Below are positions 36,968 through 45,718 of a DNA stretch of 64,000 bases, one piece after another. Each line of letters opens with the position of its first letter. Within the stretch, counting starts at the first letter, position 1. This DNA is from Aliiglaciecola sp. LCG003 (lineage in GTDB: Bacteria; Pseudomonadota; Gammaproteobacteria; Enterobacterales; Alteromonadaceae), in contig NZ_CP128185.1 of the NCBI RefSeq assembly GCF_030316135.1, positions 310,001 to 374,000 on the forward strand, given 5' to 3'. The notes under the pieces are model-generated. The model had not been told where the DNA came from. It worked only from the letters and a program-made list of their open reading frames with translations, and did not search any database. The position numbers and the translations under genes were made by a program.

Positions 36968-37822
36968 ATGTCTCAAACTCAAAACAATCTTGCCGAAGGC
37001 TGGGGTAGTAAGCCAGTTACTTTTTCCCGGGATTGGATGGATTTATCATTGCTCCCTACAAATTTGACTGAAATTGAAAAGTTACTTCGACAAATGCCAT
37101 CTAGCCGAGTGTTTGTCAGGATAACCTCACCTGATCTAGCCGACTCGAATATCCAACGCTTGGCCCTTGAGGAAGTACCAAATTTAGTCGAAGTACTTGA
37201 GAAAGGCGAAGGAACTATACATCTCCAAGCAATACAATTAGATGAATATTTAGATGTTTATGCTGCGTTCAAAACTGCATTTATAGAAAAAGTAGCCCAA
37301 GCAGTTCCGGAGTTTAACCATTCCAAATTGATCAGTAGTAGTGTTGGTCTTTTTATATCAACTCCCGGGGCAACAGCTCCTTTTCACGCCGACCCAGAAC
37401 ATAATTTTTTGCTCCAAGTTAGCGGAGACAAAACGATGCATAGCTTCCCTCCAAGGGATTTTGAAACATTCCCGACGGACGCACGAGAAGCATTAGCTGC
37501 AGAGAAAGTTTCAATCCTCAAAACTTATCAAGCAAAATTTGAAGACAGAGCCACTATTCTAAAGCTCTCTGAAGGCGATTTTATTTACCACCCCCCTATG
37601 TCACCCCACTGGGTTAAAACAGGGTCTGAAGGCTATGGATTGTCATATACAATCTCTTTGGTAACTGAAGATGTCGAGCAAACTTTGTTGCTACATAAGC
37701 TTAACCGTAAACTCAGAAAATTTGGTATCACGCCAAGTCAGCAGGGTAGCCATCCATTTATAGATAATATAAAAATCAAAAGTGCGGATTTTTCTCGTAA
37801 GATTAAACGTAAGTTTTTTTAA
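36968..37822 (+). CDS. JmjC/cupin-like Fe(II)- and 2-oxoglutarate-dependent oxygenase
   Basis: A 284-residue cupin-fold protein. The first metal motif is H140-A-D142 in APFHADPEHNFLLQVSG and the distal His is H214 in PPMSPHWVKTG, making a plausible 2-His-1-carboxylate iron site. It resembles bacterial JmjC (cupin_8) proteins; the substrate is unknown. It has no signal peptide, so it is cytoplasmic. A ribosome site (GGAGAAG) precedes the ATG. It is the first gene after the tRNA repeat array and sits at the border of the polysaccharide locus, convergent with a glycosyltransferase gene. Confidence 0.72.
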   Translation: MSQTQNNLAEGWGSKPVTFSRDWMDLSLLPTNLTEIEKLLRQMPSSRVFVRITSPDLADSNIQRLALEEVPNLVEVLEKGEGTIHLQAIQLDEYLDVYAAFKTAFIEKVAQAVPEFNHSKLISSSVGLFISTPGATAPFHADPEHNFLLQVSGDKTMHSFPPRDFETFPTDAREALAAEKVSILKTYQAKFEDRATILKLSEGDFIYHPPMSPHWVKTGSEGYGLSYTISLVTEDVEQTLLLHKLNRKLRKFGITPSQQGSHPFIDNIKIKSADFSRKIKRKFF

Positions 37823-37858
37823 ATTTAGCCAAAGGTCTTGGGTCTGAAAGTTACAACT

Positions 37859-39064
37859 TCAATCTGGGAGCTTAATGGTCCTGAATTCTGCAAAAAGAGG
37901 AGCCGCCACTTTGGCTGGAGTATAAGGCGAAATGGATTCGACGCAGTGTGAAGCGCTATACTGAATAGGATTAGCGATAATCTTTTCCATCGCCATCAGG
38001 TAATCCTGAGCTTTATAAGATTCTATTATTTCACCAGAAAAACCATTTGAGACCACTCGCGCTACCTCGCCGACACGGGCACTAATAACGGGTAATCCTG
38101 ATGCGAGAGATTCTAAAACGCAAACTGGCATCCCTTCAAAATGGCTTGTGAGCAGTAACATATCGCTTGCCTGATAAAGTTGCTTTAAGGTTTCTCGATT
38201 TTGTGTACCTAAAAAGTGAACCTGGTTATTAATCTGCAAAGAATTGACCAGCTCCTGCAACGACTCTCGCAAGTTGCCATCACCAACTATTAATAAGCGT
38301 CCGTTTTTGTGCTTGTCCCGATAAGCCGCGAAGGATTTAACTAACAACTCTGGATTCTTTTGCGTTTGTAACCTGCCAACAAATAAAAACCATGGCTCAT
38401 TTTCACCACCGACTACTGTATGCCTAGCTACAATATCGGCCTTCAAGTTTTGTTTGTTTTGTTCGCTGGGCAAAAATACGGTTGGATCCACCCAAGTGGG
38501 TAAAAAAGAAAATTTTATGGGTAGATGGGAATAATGTTCCTGATAATAGTTAACCGTAGTTTCACTAACGGAGAACACGCGCTTGTAATGGGACAGTATG
38601 GCTTTTTCGAAAGCTCTGTATAACTTAGGAATTTTACTCCAGATAACCTCGCTATCAGGTGAATAGATTTGTTTCATAATATCATTGTGGACCAATGCTA
38701 CTTTGACCCCTTGTTTTCGCTTAAAAAACACCACAGGTTCGATTCTATGGAAAAACAGGATGCTATCCGACCAGTCCCGTTGCAACTTGCGAATACTCAA
38801 TGCATACCTAAGTGACAAGGGTATTGTTTTGCGAATGTTTTGATCATCTTCATGTAAAACGGGAGTGAAGATGAATAAACGGCCGTCAATTTGTTGTTCT
38901 TGACGATGTAATATTGGCCGAGTATTTGGATCTGAGGTGATACCAACCCATTCAATTTCAAAGTCTTGTGGAGCGCACTTAATTAGACCCTTGATAAAAC
39001 TGTTGATACCACCGACTTTTCCACCAAATGGATCACTAGGATAAAAAATAACAAGCTTATTCAA
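37859..39064 (-). CDS. GT4-family glycosyltransferase
   Basis: A 401-residue GT-B enzyme. The N-terminal half has FYPSDPFGGKVGGINSFIKG (glycine-rich acceptor-side loop). The C-terminal half has FLFVGRLQTQKNPELLVKSF and the retaining GT4 signature SHFEGMPVCVLESLASGLPVISA, with the E-x7-E pattern. The donor and linkage cannot be read from sequence. Cytoplasmic, likely adding one sugar of the repeat unit. It is divergent from the lyase-like gene at 39204; the 139-base gap between them must hold both promoters. Confidence 0.88.
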   Translation of the reverse strand: MNKLVIFYPSDPFGGKVGGINSFIKGLIKCAPQDFEIEWVGITSDPNTRPILHRQEQQIDGRLFIFTPVLHEDDQNIRKTIPLSLRYALSIRKLQRDWSDSILFFHRIEPVVFFKRKQGVKVALVHNDIMKQIYSPDSEVIWSKIPKLYRAFEKAILSHYKRVFSVSETTVNYYQEHYSHLPIKFSFLPTWVDPTVFLPSEQNKQNLKADIVARHTVVGGENEPWFLFVGRLQTQKNPELLVKSFAAYRDKHKNGRLLIVGDGNLRESLQELVNSLQINNQVHFLGTQNRETLKQLYQASDMLLLTSHFEGMPVCVLESLASGLPVISARVGEVARVVSNGFSGEIIESYKAQDYLMAMEKIIANPIQYSASHCVESISPYTPAKVAAPLFAEFRTIKLPD

Positions 39065-39203
39065 CTACAACCTTCCTTTTATGTAGACATCATACTTGGG
39101 TGTGCATTTATAGACGTTACCCGTCCCTGACTTTAATGTATCATATGTACATAATTTGAGCGAAATAATGTAAAGCAACGGAAGGCATATCGAGGAATTT
39201 AAT

Positions 39204-39986
39204 ATGACTATCCAAACCCGTAAGGTTACAAAAAGTAAGATTCATCAATGCCTGTACCTAGCTTTAATGTGTTTTTTAATGCAACTGTCTGGCTGTGCCA
39301 AGGCCAGCAATAGTTTAGAAAGAAGTTTGATTGAAGCCGTCGCGCCTCAACAAAAAGTTAAAGACATTCTTAAATTTGAGATTAACTCGGTGGAAAATGT
39401 TCGAGTCATCGACGGTGATAATCCTCACATTGGTCTTTATCTGGCGAAAAACAATAGCAAACTCAATAATGGCGTACGTGCGGAGCTTTCTCTTGACTAC
39501 CCTTTCGAAGAAGGCGAAACCGTTACTTATCATTGGAAAATGAAGATACCGGCAGATTTCAAAAGTGACGCGCCGAGAAACAGGTGGTGGTCTATGGCTC
39601 AATGGCATGATCAACCCAACCGGATAAAGAAAGAGACATGGAAGAACCACGCATCTTTATCACCGCCCGTTGCTTTATATTACGGTGTTTTTCGGGGCAA
39701 AGATGTATTGTCTGTGCATTACAAAGGACTAAAACCCTCACCCTACGATCTGATTGAATTGAAGAGAGATCAATGGACCACAATAGATATGCAGATAAAG
39801 TGGTCACAAAAAGGTGATGGCTGGTTGAAAGTCTTTGTAAATGGCTCGGCTGACCCAGTAGTTGTAAAAAAAGGCCCCAATATGCATAACGACTACCAGC
39901 ATTATCTAAAGCTTGGCATGTATAGAGACCCTAGTATTGAAACTGAAAACTGGGTATTCATAGATGAGTTGATGATTAACCCGTAA
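39204..39986 (+). CDS. Polysaccharide lyase-like lipoprotein
   Basis: A 260-residue protein with a lipoprotein signal (hydrophobic stretch ending LMQLSGC, lipobox Cys at ~31). The body looks like a jelly-roll polysaccharide lyase of the heparinase I-like group: NNGVRAELSLDYPFEEGETVTYHWKMKIP, then WWSMAQWHDQPN and the terminal NWVFIDELMINP. Family knowledge: such enzymes cut uronic-acid polymers by beta-elimination. In a biosynthesis locus it may trim or release the exopolysaccharide at the outer membrane. A GAGGA site precedes the ATG. Its 3' end overlaps the opposite-strand gene at 39976 by 11 bases. Confidence 0.72.
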   Translation: MTIQTRKVTKSKIHQCLYLALMCFLMQLSGCAKASNSLERSLIEAVAPQQKVKDILKFEINSVENVRVIDGDNPHIGLYLAKNNSKLNNGVRAELSLDYPFEEGETVTYHWKMKIPADFKSDAPRNRWWSMAQWHDQPNRIKKETWKNHASLSPPVALYYGVFRGKDVLSVHYKGLKPSPYDLIELKRDQWTTIDMQIKWSQKGDGWLKVFVNGSADPVVVKKGPNMHNDYQHYLKLGMYRDPSIETENWVFIDELMINP

Positions 39987-40464
39987 ACAAAGTATGTTGT
40001 AAAAAGGCGGCGAGTTTCTTCGGCTCGTCGCCAACTTGAAATTGCATTGGTGGACTATCCATTCTGGCTAATTCTAGATCACTGCGTAGGTCTTCAGTAT
40101 TGTAGCAAGGGTAAACACCAGAAAGAGATTGGAAGCTGTGCAAGGTATCCATTTGATGATTGTTTCGGTGCTCTTTTTTAGCTGCGTCTCTTGGCACCAT
40201 TATGACTTTTCGCCGATGCTTTAGGCATGTGATCAATGTGCCCATACCGGCATGAGAAATGACTATTTCAGCTAAGAGCACGTATTGTTCGAACTGACTT
40301 TCAGTTAACTTCCCAACAAACTGTACATTTTCAGGTAATGACTGGTCAAATGAATATGATCCTTGAATAACGAAGGATTCAGATGGATCTTCTTGTGCCA
40401 TTCTAAGCACCGATACGACTAGCCTATCAAACTCTAGTTGCACGCCAAAGGTAGCAAAAATCAC
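39976..40464 (-). CDS. Alg13-like catalytic subunit of a two-part glycosyltransferase (PssE-like)
   Basis: A 162-residue GT28 C-terminal-type protein. It starts MIFATFGVQLEFDRLV and has the UDP-sugar-binding region VISHAGMGTLITCLKHRRKVIMVPR followed by HRNNHQ, as in Alg13/PssE/EpsF. I place the start at the GTG at 40464, overlapping the stop of the upstream partner, with GGGAG six bases before. The longer frame to 40533 adds residues without family support. It needs the Alg14-like membrane partner encoded just upstream to act on a lipid-linked acceptor. Confidence 0.85.
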   Translation of the reverse strand: MIFATFGVQLEFDRLVVSVLRMAQEDPSESFVIQGSYSFDQSLPENVQFVGKLTESQFEQYVLLAEIVISHAGMGTLITCLKHRRKVIMVPRDAAKKEHRNNHQMDTLHSFQSLSGVYPCYNTEDLRSDLELARMDSPPMQFQVGDEPKKLAAFLQHTLFTG

Positions 40465-40898
40465 AATAGTCTCCCATGATATTGCACTTTTTGATTTGCT
40501 AGTTCTTCCCATTGAGTTAAGCAAATATTGCAAAAATAGCTAGCGAGTCTGCCGGACAAAGAAATTTTCTTAGTGTTGGCCATACTGTCTATCCAAATGG
40601 TGTTTTTGCCTGTTAGCTTAGCGATGAATAAGAATAGTAGGCCAGGTGCAGCGCCAGTTGAAACAACCCAACGAGGCCGCACATCACGCAATATTTTATA
40701 TGATTGCCATGCAGAAATTGGCGCTTTATATATGTTGGTTCTACTGAAATCTGCAATGGTAAAATCAGCTTCACTATTGCCGTGAGTCGAAACCTTGATG
40801 ACTGCATTGCCCAACAGTTCTTCTGCGAGCATTAACTGTACCCAGTGGCCACCTCGAGATGCAACTAAAATGGTTGAGCTTGTTGTTTTTGTTGCCAC
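40461..40898 (-). CDS. Alg14-like membrane subunit of a two-part glycosyltransferase (PssD-like)
   Basis: A 145-residue protein with the N-terminal half of a split GT-B enzyme. ILVASRGGHWVQLMLAEELL is the glycine-rich acceptor/anchor motif and RPRWVVSTGAAPGLLFLFIAKLTGKNTIWIDSMA is the typical Alg14/PssD block. Family knowledge: it recruits the Alg13-like subunit to the inner membrane and the pair transfers a sugar, often glucuronate or GlcNAc, to an undecaprenyl-linked acceptor. Its stop overlaps the GTG of the Alg13-like gene. Confidence 0.86.
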   Translation of the reverse strand: MATKTTSSTILVASRGGHWVQLMLAEELLGNAVIKVSTHGNSEADFTIADFSRTNIYKAPISAWQSYKILRDVRPRWVVSTGAAPGLLFLFIAKLTGKNTIWIDSMANTKKISLSGRLASYFCNICLTQWEELANQKVQYHGRLL

Positions 40899-40947
40899 AG
40901 TAAGACCTTAAAATTAGAATTCATTGCCAGAATGAAACTTGAGTTGG

Positions 40948-42417
40948 TTAGCTTCGACTAAACAATGCCGTTATCTTGTATTTAATCCTATGGTCTAAAA
41001 TATTAGAAAACAATAAGATAAATACAAATGCAAGCCCAACTATGAGTTTCAATAACACTGTCTGAAAGTCAAAACTTTCAAATTTAGGCTGCACAAAATA
41101 CATCCCTAAGAGTGACGAAAAGAGCAAAATTACCGCTGTTCGGCCCCAGTCAAGTTGAATCAACTGTGTGCCTATTTTATGATTTGCCCACACTGTCAGC
41201 AGTAATCTAGCAAGGTTGATAAAAACTAACGAATATACCGCTCCTAATACCCCAAACTCACCAATAAATAACCAGTTTGATGGTAAGCAGAGAATAAAAG
41301 ACACTATACCGATGCTGGCGATTGCCCATGTTTTTTTGGTGAATAAAATCCCAAGTTCAATATTCTGATTAATAGAAGCTACTACCAAACTTAGACCTAT
41401 TAATGGGAGCATTATCGACACGCTACTATAATTTTTAGGCGCAATAATATCGATTATTTCAATGCTAAATAGTGATAAAAAAAGGGATGAGCTAGCCATG
41501 ATGCCAACAAATATAAGGAATATTTTATGGAACTCTTGCTGATTTTCATTAGCAGCTAAAGATTCGAATCGGCGTACAAAAAATATTTGTGAAAAAGGCG
41601 TCGCAATAAACATGCGCAGCAAAGACGCTAGTTTACAAGCTAATGCATAAGCGCCAACGGCAGCGGGGCCTGCTAGTAAGTTGAGAAAAAACCTCTCAGC
41701 CAAAGTCATACCAGCATTGCTAACAGCGGAAGGCACTAAGGGAAGGCTATATTTCAATATATCGATAAAGATTGGATAGGAAAATTGGAAACCGACTTGT
41801 TTGAAGACCCCCACTAAACCGACAATCGATATGCTTGCCATAGAAATAAAGCTCGCATAGACGATACCTAGTACACCCAGTTCTAAAAAATAAACTAACC
41901 CGATGTTTAGTGAGATAAATAGAACCGCTTTACACATAGACACGCTAAAAAATAGCCATGCCTTCTTTTGTACCGTAATGTAGCCAATCAACACTTCAAA
42001 TAAGATGGTGAAAATTAACCCCCAAATCGCCACCATGAATAACGTGGAATGTTCAGTGCTGTTAAAAATAATGTAGGTCAGGGCGAGTGACAGTGGATAT
42101 GCAGCCACGCCAATAAATATCGATGTAAGCAGGACACCAATAAACACAGTAGAGACAATGACCTGTCTATCTTGTGTCGCTGTTTCACTGTTGCTGTCAA
42201 CATCAAAATAGAAACGCCCTATGCCTGCGGTAAAACCAAAACCAAATAGCAAACTTAAAATGTCTGTTAAGGCCAGAAGAATGGCTAATAAACCATACTC
42301 TTCTAGCGTCAGGGTATAGGTATAAAGGGGAATGAGTAAAAAACCTGCTGAACGATTTACTAAATTACCTAGGGTGTATATTTGCCCAAATTTAGCAATA
42401 GTTTGCATCTCACTCAT
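40948..42417 (-). CDS. Wzx-type oligosaccharide flippase (MOP superfamily)
   Basis: A 489-residue polytopic protein with roughly 12-14 hydrophobic segments and few charged residues. The N-terminus GQIYTLGNLVNRSAGFLLIPLYTYTL is typical of Wzx/polysaccharide transporters. It would move undecaprenyl-linked repeat units across the inner membrane. It overlaps the upstream glycosyltransferase by eight bases and is followed after ~50 bases by the Alg14-like gene, so these form one minus-strand operon. Confidence 0.9.
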   Translation of the reverse strand: MSEMQTIAKFGQIYTLGNLVNRSAGFLLIPLYTYTLTLEEYGLLAILLALTDILSLLFGFGFTAGIGRFYFDVDSNSETATQDRQVIVSTVFIGVLLTSIFIGVAAYPLSLALTYIIFNSTEHSTLFMVAIWGLIFTILFEVLIGYITVQKKAWLFFSVSMCKAVLFISLNIGLVYFLELGVLGIVYASFISMASISIVGLVGVFKQVGFQFSYPIFIDILKYSLPLVPSAVSNAGMTLAERFFLNLLAGPAAVGAYALACKLASLLRMFIATPFSQIFFVRRFESLAANENQQEFHKIFLIFVGIMASSSLFLSLFSIEIIDIIAPKNYSSVSIMLPLIGLSLVVASINQNIELGILFTKKTWAIASIGIVSFILCLPSNWLFIGEFGVLGAVYSLVFINLARLLLTVWANHKIGTQLIQLDWGRTAVILLFSSLLGMYFVQPKFESFDFQTVLLKLIVGLAFVFILLFSNILDHRIKYKITALFSRS

Positions 42418-43633
42418 GATTTAATACTTCAATGTAAACATCTTGATAACTATTGTTCATAGTTAGTGTGCTGAATTTATTTGACGCTATATCAAAAGCA
42501 GTTTCTGCATACTGACGGAGTTGGTGTCGGTTATTCAGCCCCCAAATTATTTTTTCGACCAATCCATTAACGTCATGCAAAGGATAGAGCAAACCAGTGG
42601 ACTGCTCTTGCACTATATCTCTGCTGCCAGGCACATTGGATGCTACGACTGGAACTTTCCATGCCATTGCTTCTAAAATTCCCATTGGGATCCCTTCGTA
42701 GTGAGAAGTACTGACAAACAAGTCTGCTGTAGATAACCACATCGGAATATTGTCAGATGCGCCTACAAGATGGACGTGATCCAACAAACCCAAGTTATTA
42801 ATTTGACCTTCAAGTTCTGCCCTTAGTGGCCCCTCCCCAACTATATAAATATTTAATTTTGGGAAAGATTCTAATAATAATGCGCTTGCGGAAATTAATT
42901 GCTTGATGCCCTTTAAAGCCACTAACCGCCCTACTAAGACTAATATCGGTGAACCATCTATATTTACTTTCGAGTTGTTTTGAGCTGCAACCTCGGCCAT
43001 TTCAATATCTTCGGCTGATGGGATAGGAACGCCATTATTAACCACCGACATTTTGTTATCGACCAACAGTAATTTCGACTTCAATTGTTGGTAGACAGAC
43101 ACAGAAATTGCAACATGCTTAGACGCCGCTCGCGCACTCCAGAATAATAATATATACCAGAAAAATGCTTCAAGCCCTGTGGATGGCGTTAATTTATTAC
43201 TATGATGAGTCGCAACTACCGGTGTGTTAAGTCTGCCACCTGTAAGTCTGAACGACCCATTAATTATCGGATTTGTAAGCATCGCTGCCAAAAACAATGA
43301 GTCAGACATGTGAGCATGAATAACATCGATGTGCTGGCTAATAATGATTTGTCGAATAGCCGACAGTATGGCTTTCTTACGAGTTGTCTTTGCTATTTGA
43401 CTTGCTACAAAAACCTTTACACCCAATTTTTCAAGGTCGTCTTGAATTGGACCGCCACGCTTCCAAGCGCAAACAACATGGTTGGACCTATTTGATTCAG
43501 TGCTGGTGACTATGTTTTTGAGGACAACTTGGGCACCTTCTCTATCCAAATTATGGATTAAATGTAGGATCCTGAGCTGTCGCTTACCCAATGATGTTGG
43601 CTTTTGAAATTCTGCTTCCGTTCGGTTAGTCAT
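42410..43633 (-). CDS. GT4-family glycosyltransferase
   Basis: A 407-residue GT-B enzyme. RILHLIHNLDREGAQVVLKNIV is the N-terminal motif, ILVLVGRLVALKGIKQLISA the start of the C-terminal domain, and SHYEGIPMGILEAMAWKVPVVASNVPGSRD the retaining GT4 signature. It is the first gene of the minus-strand glycosyltransferase/flippase operon, with AGGA a few bases before the ATG. Donor and acceptor are not determinable. Confidence 0.9.
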   Translation of the reverse strand: MTNRTEAEFQKPTSLGKRQLRILHLIHNLDREGAQVVLKNIVTSTESNRSNHVVCAWKRGGPIQDDLEKLGVKVFVASQIAKTTRKKAILSAIRQIIISQHIDVIHAHMSDSLFLAAMLTNPIINGSFRLTGGRLNTPVVATHHSNKLTPSTGLEAFFWYILLFWSARAASKHVAISVSVYQQLKSKLLLVDNKMSVVNNGVPIPSAEDIEMAEVAAQNNSKVNIDGSPILVLVGRLVALKGIKQLISASALLLESFPKLNIYIVGEGPLRAELEGQINNLGLLDHVHLVGASDNIPMWLSTADLFVSTSHYEGIPMGILEAMAWKVPVVASNVPGSRDIVQEQSTGLLYPLHDVNGLVEKIIWGLNNRHQLRQYAETAFDIASNKFSTLTMNNSYQDVYIEVLNHE

Positions 43634-44041
43634 TTCATCCTGTATCTCTAATTAAGTCATACCTATCTAAATTAGCTCATTCAATCAACAGCTGACTATA
43701 AATGTCCTGTCTGATAATTAATTGGTTGAGAAGTAAATTTTTAAAAAAATTGAACAGAAAAAGAGCACTTAAAGACCCGCTAATATTATTATTATCCAGT
43801 TAACTTTAAGTTAAATCACAAGTCTAGCTTTACAATTGTAGATTATATATTCAATACTGAGTTGTATTATGCACATATTGAGCAAAAAACCACTAGACAT
43901 TCGTTACTTAGCAGATAACACTAGAGGTGTTCGTTTTTTAATCATTCGGTGACTACACATGGAAATAAGTGATGCCTGCATGCTAGATAATTGTAAAAGC
44001 CCAATTCAAATCCAGAATTTAACCCATTTTTGAAGGTAAGA
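43634..44041. promoter_or_regulatory. Divergent intergenic region of the exopolysaccharide locus
   Basis: About 400 AT-rich bases between the minus-strand glycosyltransferase operon and the plus-strand export genes. It contains a 15-base near-perfect palindrome TTAACTTTAAGTTAA (43800-43814; arms of seven, one central base), a candidate operator. Both operons' promoters must lie here, but I could not assign -35/-10 pairs with confidence, and no JUMPstart-like element was noticed. Confidence 0.45.
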
Positions 44042-45043
44042 ATGAACAGTATGAGACTTTCTTTCACTTGGTTATTTATTTTGATGGTGCTCAGCGGGTG
44101 CACGAATAGGGTCCCACTACCTGTTGCAAATTCAGCTGTTTTGCAAAATGTAACTAGGGTTGAACCCCTTGTTGCTTTAGGAGATGTTGTAGCGGTTGGC
44201 TTTTTCAGTGCGAACTACATTACAGACACTCCCTATGTCATCTCACCCGGTGATGTCATAAAAGTCGACGTGTTGGAGCATCCTTTGCTATCCAAAGATA
44301 TTTCAACTGTATTACCTGATGGTCATGTTTCATTACCACTCATTGGCCGCGTTAAAGTAGCTGGCCAAGGTGTGGAAGCACTTGGGCAAAGATTAACATC
44401 ACTTTATGTTGAGAATAATATAGCGGCTCCAAAAGTTGTAGTATCTATTGAGCAAAGTCGAGACCCACTGACACCCTTGTTGCGACTTGTAAATAGCCAA
44501 GGACAATACGAACCCCTGCAGGTTATCATCGGCCATTCCCCGTTTATTGACTTACCCTTTATTGGTTCCGTATCTATAAATTCGACACTGTCGGACTTAC
44601 GTTCAGAAATAAAAGCTAAATATCAAAAATTATTTGGTGACCGTTTGTATGTAATGGTGCAACTGCAAAAATCAACAGCTCCAGTTATTTATGTAATAGG
44701 TGAGGTCACTCGTCCCGGTCCAGTACCTTTCTCTCGGCCTACCAGCCCTTTGATGGCTGTCGCTGCGGCAGGAGGATTAATGCCAACTGCAGAAGCTGAA
44801 GATGTTCGTTTGTTTAGACGTAAAGATGACAATACCTATGAAAACTGGTCTATCGACATAGCTGGACGATTAGATAAAGGAAGTTCATCCAGTGACCAGT
44901 TTGAATTGCTTCCAAGTGACGTACTTTATGTTCCTAAATCGGGAATCGCTGAAGCAAACCAAGTAGTAGAGCAGTACATCCGCAATATGCTACCGGTTCA
45001 ACTCGGTTTTGGTCTTTCATATCAGCTAAATGAAAATAACTAA
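44042..45043 (+). CDS. Wza-type outer-membrane polysaccharide export lipoprotein
   Basis: A 333-residue lipoprotein (signal ending LMVLSGC). The polysaccharide-export motif YVISPGDVIKVDVLEHPLLSKDISTVLPDGHVSLPLIGRVKVAG is followed by SLBB-type repeats (YVIGEVTRPGPVPFSRPTSPLMAVAAAGG). It forms the periplasmic/outer-membrane channel for the polymer (family knowledge). I chose ATG 44042 with GAAGG just upstream; an in-frame TTG at 44030 is less likely. Its last base is the first base of the next gene's start codon. Confidence 0.92.
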   Translation: MNSMRLSFTWLFILMVLSGCTNRVPLPVANSAVLQNVTRVEPLVALGDVVAVGFFSANYITDTPYVISPGDVIKVDVLEHPLLSKDISTVLPDGHVSLPLIGRVKVAGQGVEALGQRLTSLYVENNIAAPKVVVSIEQSRDPLTPLLRLVNSQGQYEPLQVIIGHSPFIDLPFIGSVSINSTLSDLRSEIKAKYQKLFGDRLYVMVQLQKSTAPVIYVIGEVTRPGPVPFSRPTSPLMAVAAAGGLMPTAEAEDVRLFRRKDDNTYENWSIDIAGRLDKGSSSSDQFELLPSDVLYVPKSGIAEANQVVEQYIRNMLPVQLGFGLSYQLNENN

Positions 45044-45696
45044 TGAACAAAAAATCGATTGATTCAAATTTATTAAAAAAGATACCCGCTTATCAACATA
45101 TGCGCCTTAAGTTGTTATCTGAAAATATACTTAACAAAAGCGGTGACGCTAAGGTAATTGGCCTCATGTCTCGCACCAAAGGGGAGGGGGTAAGTACCAC
45201 TAGTGCAGGTTTAGCAATGGCGATTAATTCCCGTTCCCCCAAGTCTGTTTTGCTGATTGATGCCAATCCCTTGGGAAATAGACTGGCTAATGTACTGGAA
45301 TATGAATCCCTAGAATTAGATCCTAATTCTATCGATAGGGAAGAGGTAGATATCGCCAATTATATCGTAGGGGATGAAGTGAAGTTACTGTCACTTTGTG
45401 CCCAAGGCAATAGTCAAACCTGTTCACACACACAATTTAATATGCTCTTGCAATCGCTGAAAAATCAGTATGACAATATTATTATCGATATTGGCTCTTG
45501 GGATACTGAATCCCCACTGGGATGGATCGAACAAATCGATAGTTTAATACTTGTAATCGACGGTAATACAACTACACGTGAAATGTTAGCGCACTTTAAA
45601 AAGACCGTAGATCGCTGTGGTATTAAATTAAATGGTTTTGTGATGAATAAACATGAAAAACCGGTACCTACATTTATTTATAAAATGATTTCCTGA
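45043..45696 (+). CDS. CpsD/CapB-like ATPase with degenerate P-loop
   Basis: A 217-residue MinD/BY-kinase-fold protein. It occupies the position and has the layout of a bacterial tyrosine kinase (LISRTKGEGVST-type P-loop, then SVLLIDANPLGNRL as Walker A', then NIIIDIGSW as Walker B). The P-loop lysine of the usual GEGKST motif is replaced by Val50 (GEGVST), while Lys46 of the deviant-Walker position is kept. There is no C-terminal tyrosine cluster. The codons around V50 are clear (GGG GAG GGG GTA AGT), so it is not a misread. It may be a catalytically impaired partner of the following Wzz protein. Confidence 0.75.
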   Translation: MNKKSIDSNLLKKIPAYQHMRLKLLSENILNKSGDAKVIGLMSRTKGEGVSTTSAGLAMAINSRSPKSVLLIDANPLGNRLANVLEYESLELDPNSIDREEVDIANYIVGDEVKLLSLCAQGNSQTCSHTQFNMLLQSLKNQYDNIIIDIGSWDTESPLGWIEQIDSLILVIDGNTTTREMLAHFKKTVDRCGIKLNGFVMNKHEKPVPTFIYKMIS

Positions 45697-45718
45697 TCGA
45701 TTACTGAGAGATTTATTT

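Noticed and set aside
39976-40898. Possible frameshift splitting one glycosyltransferase into two
   Set aside because: The two frames match the separate Alg14-like and Alg13-like subunits, and the overlap with a GTG start and GGGAG site is normal coupling.
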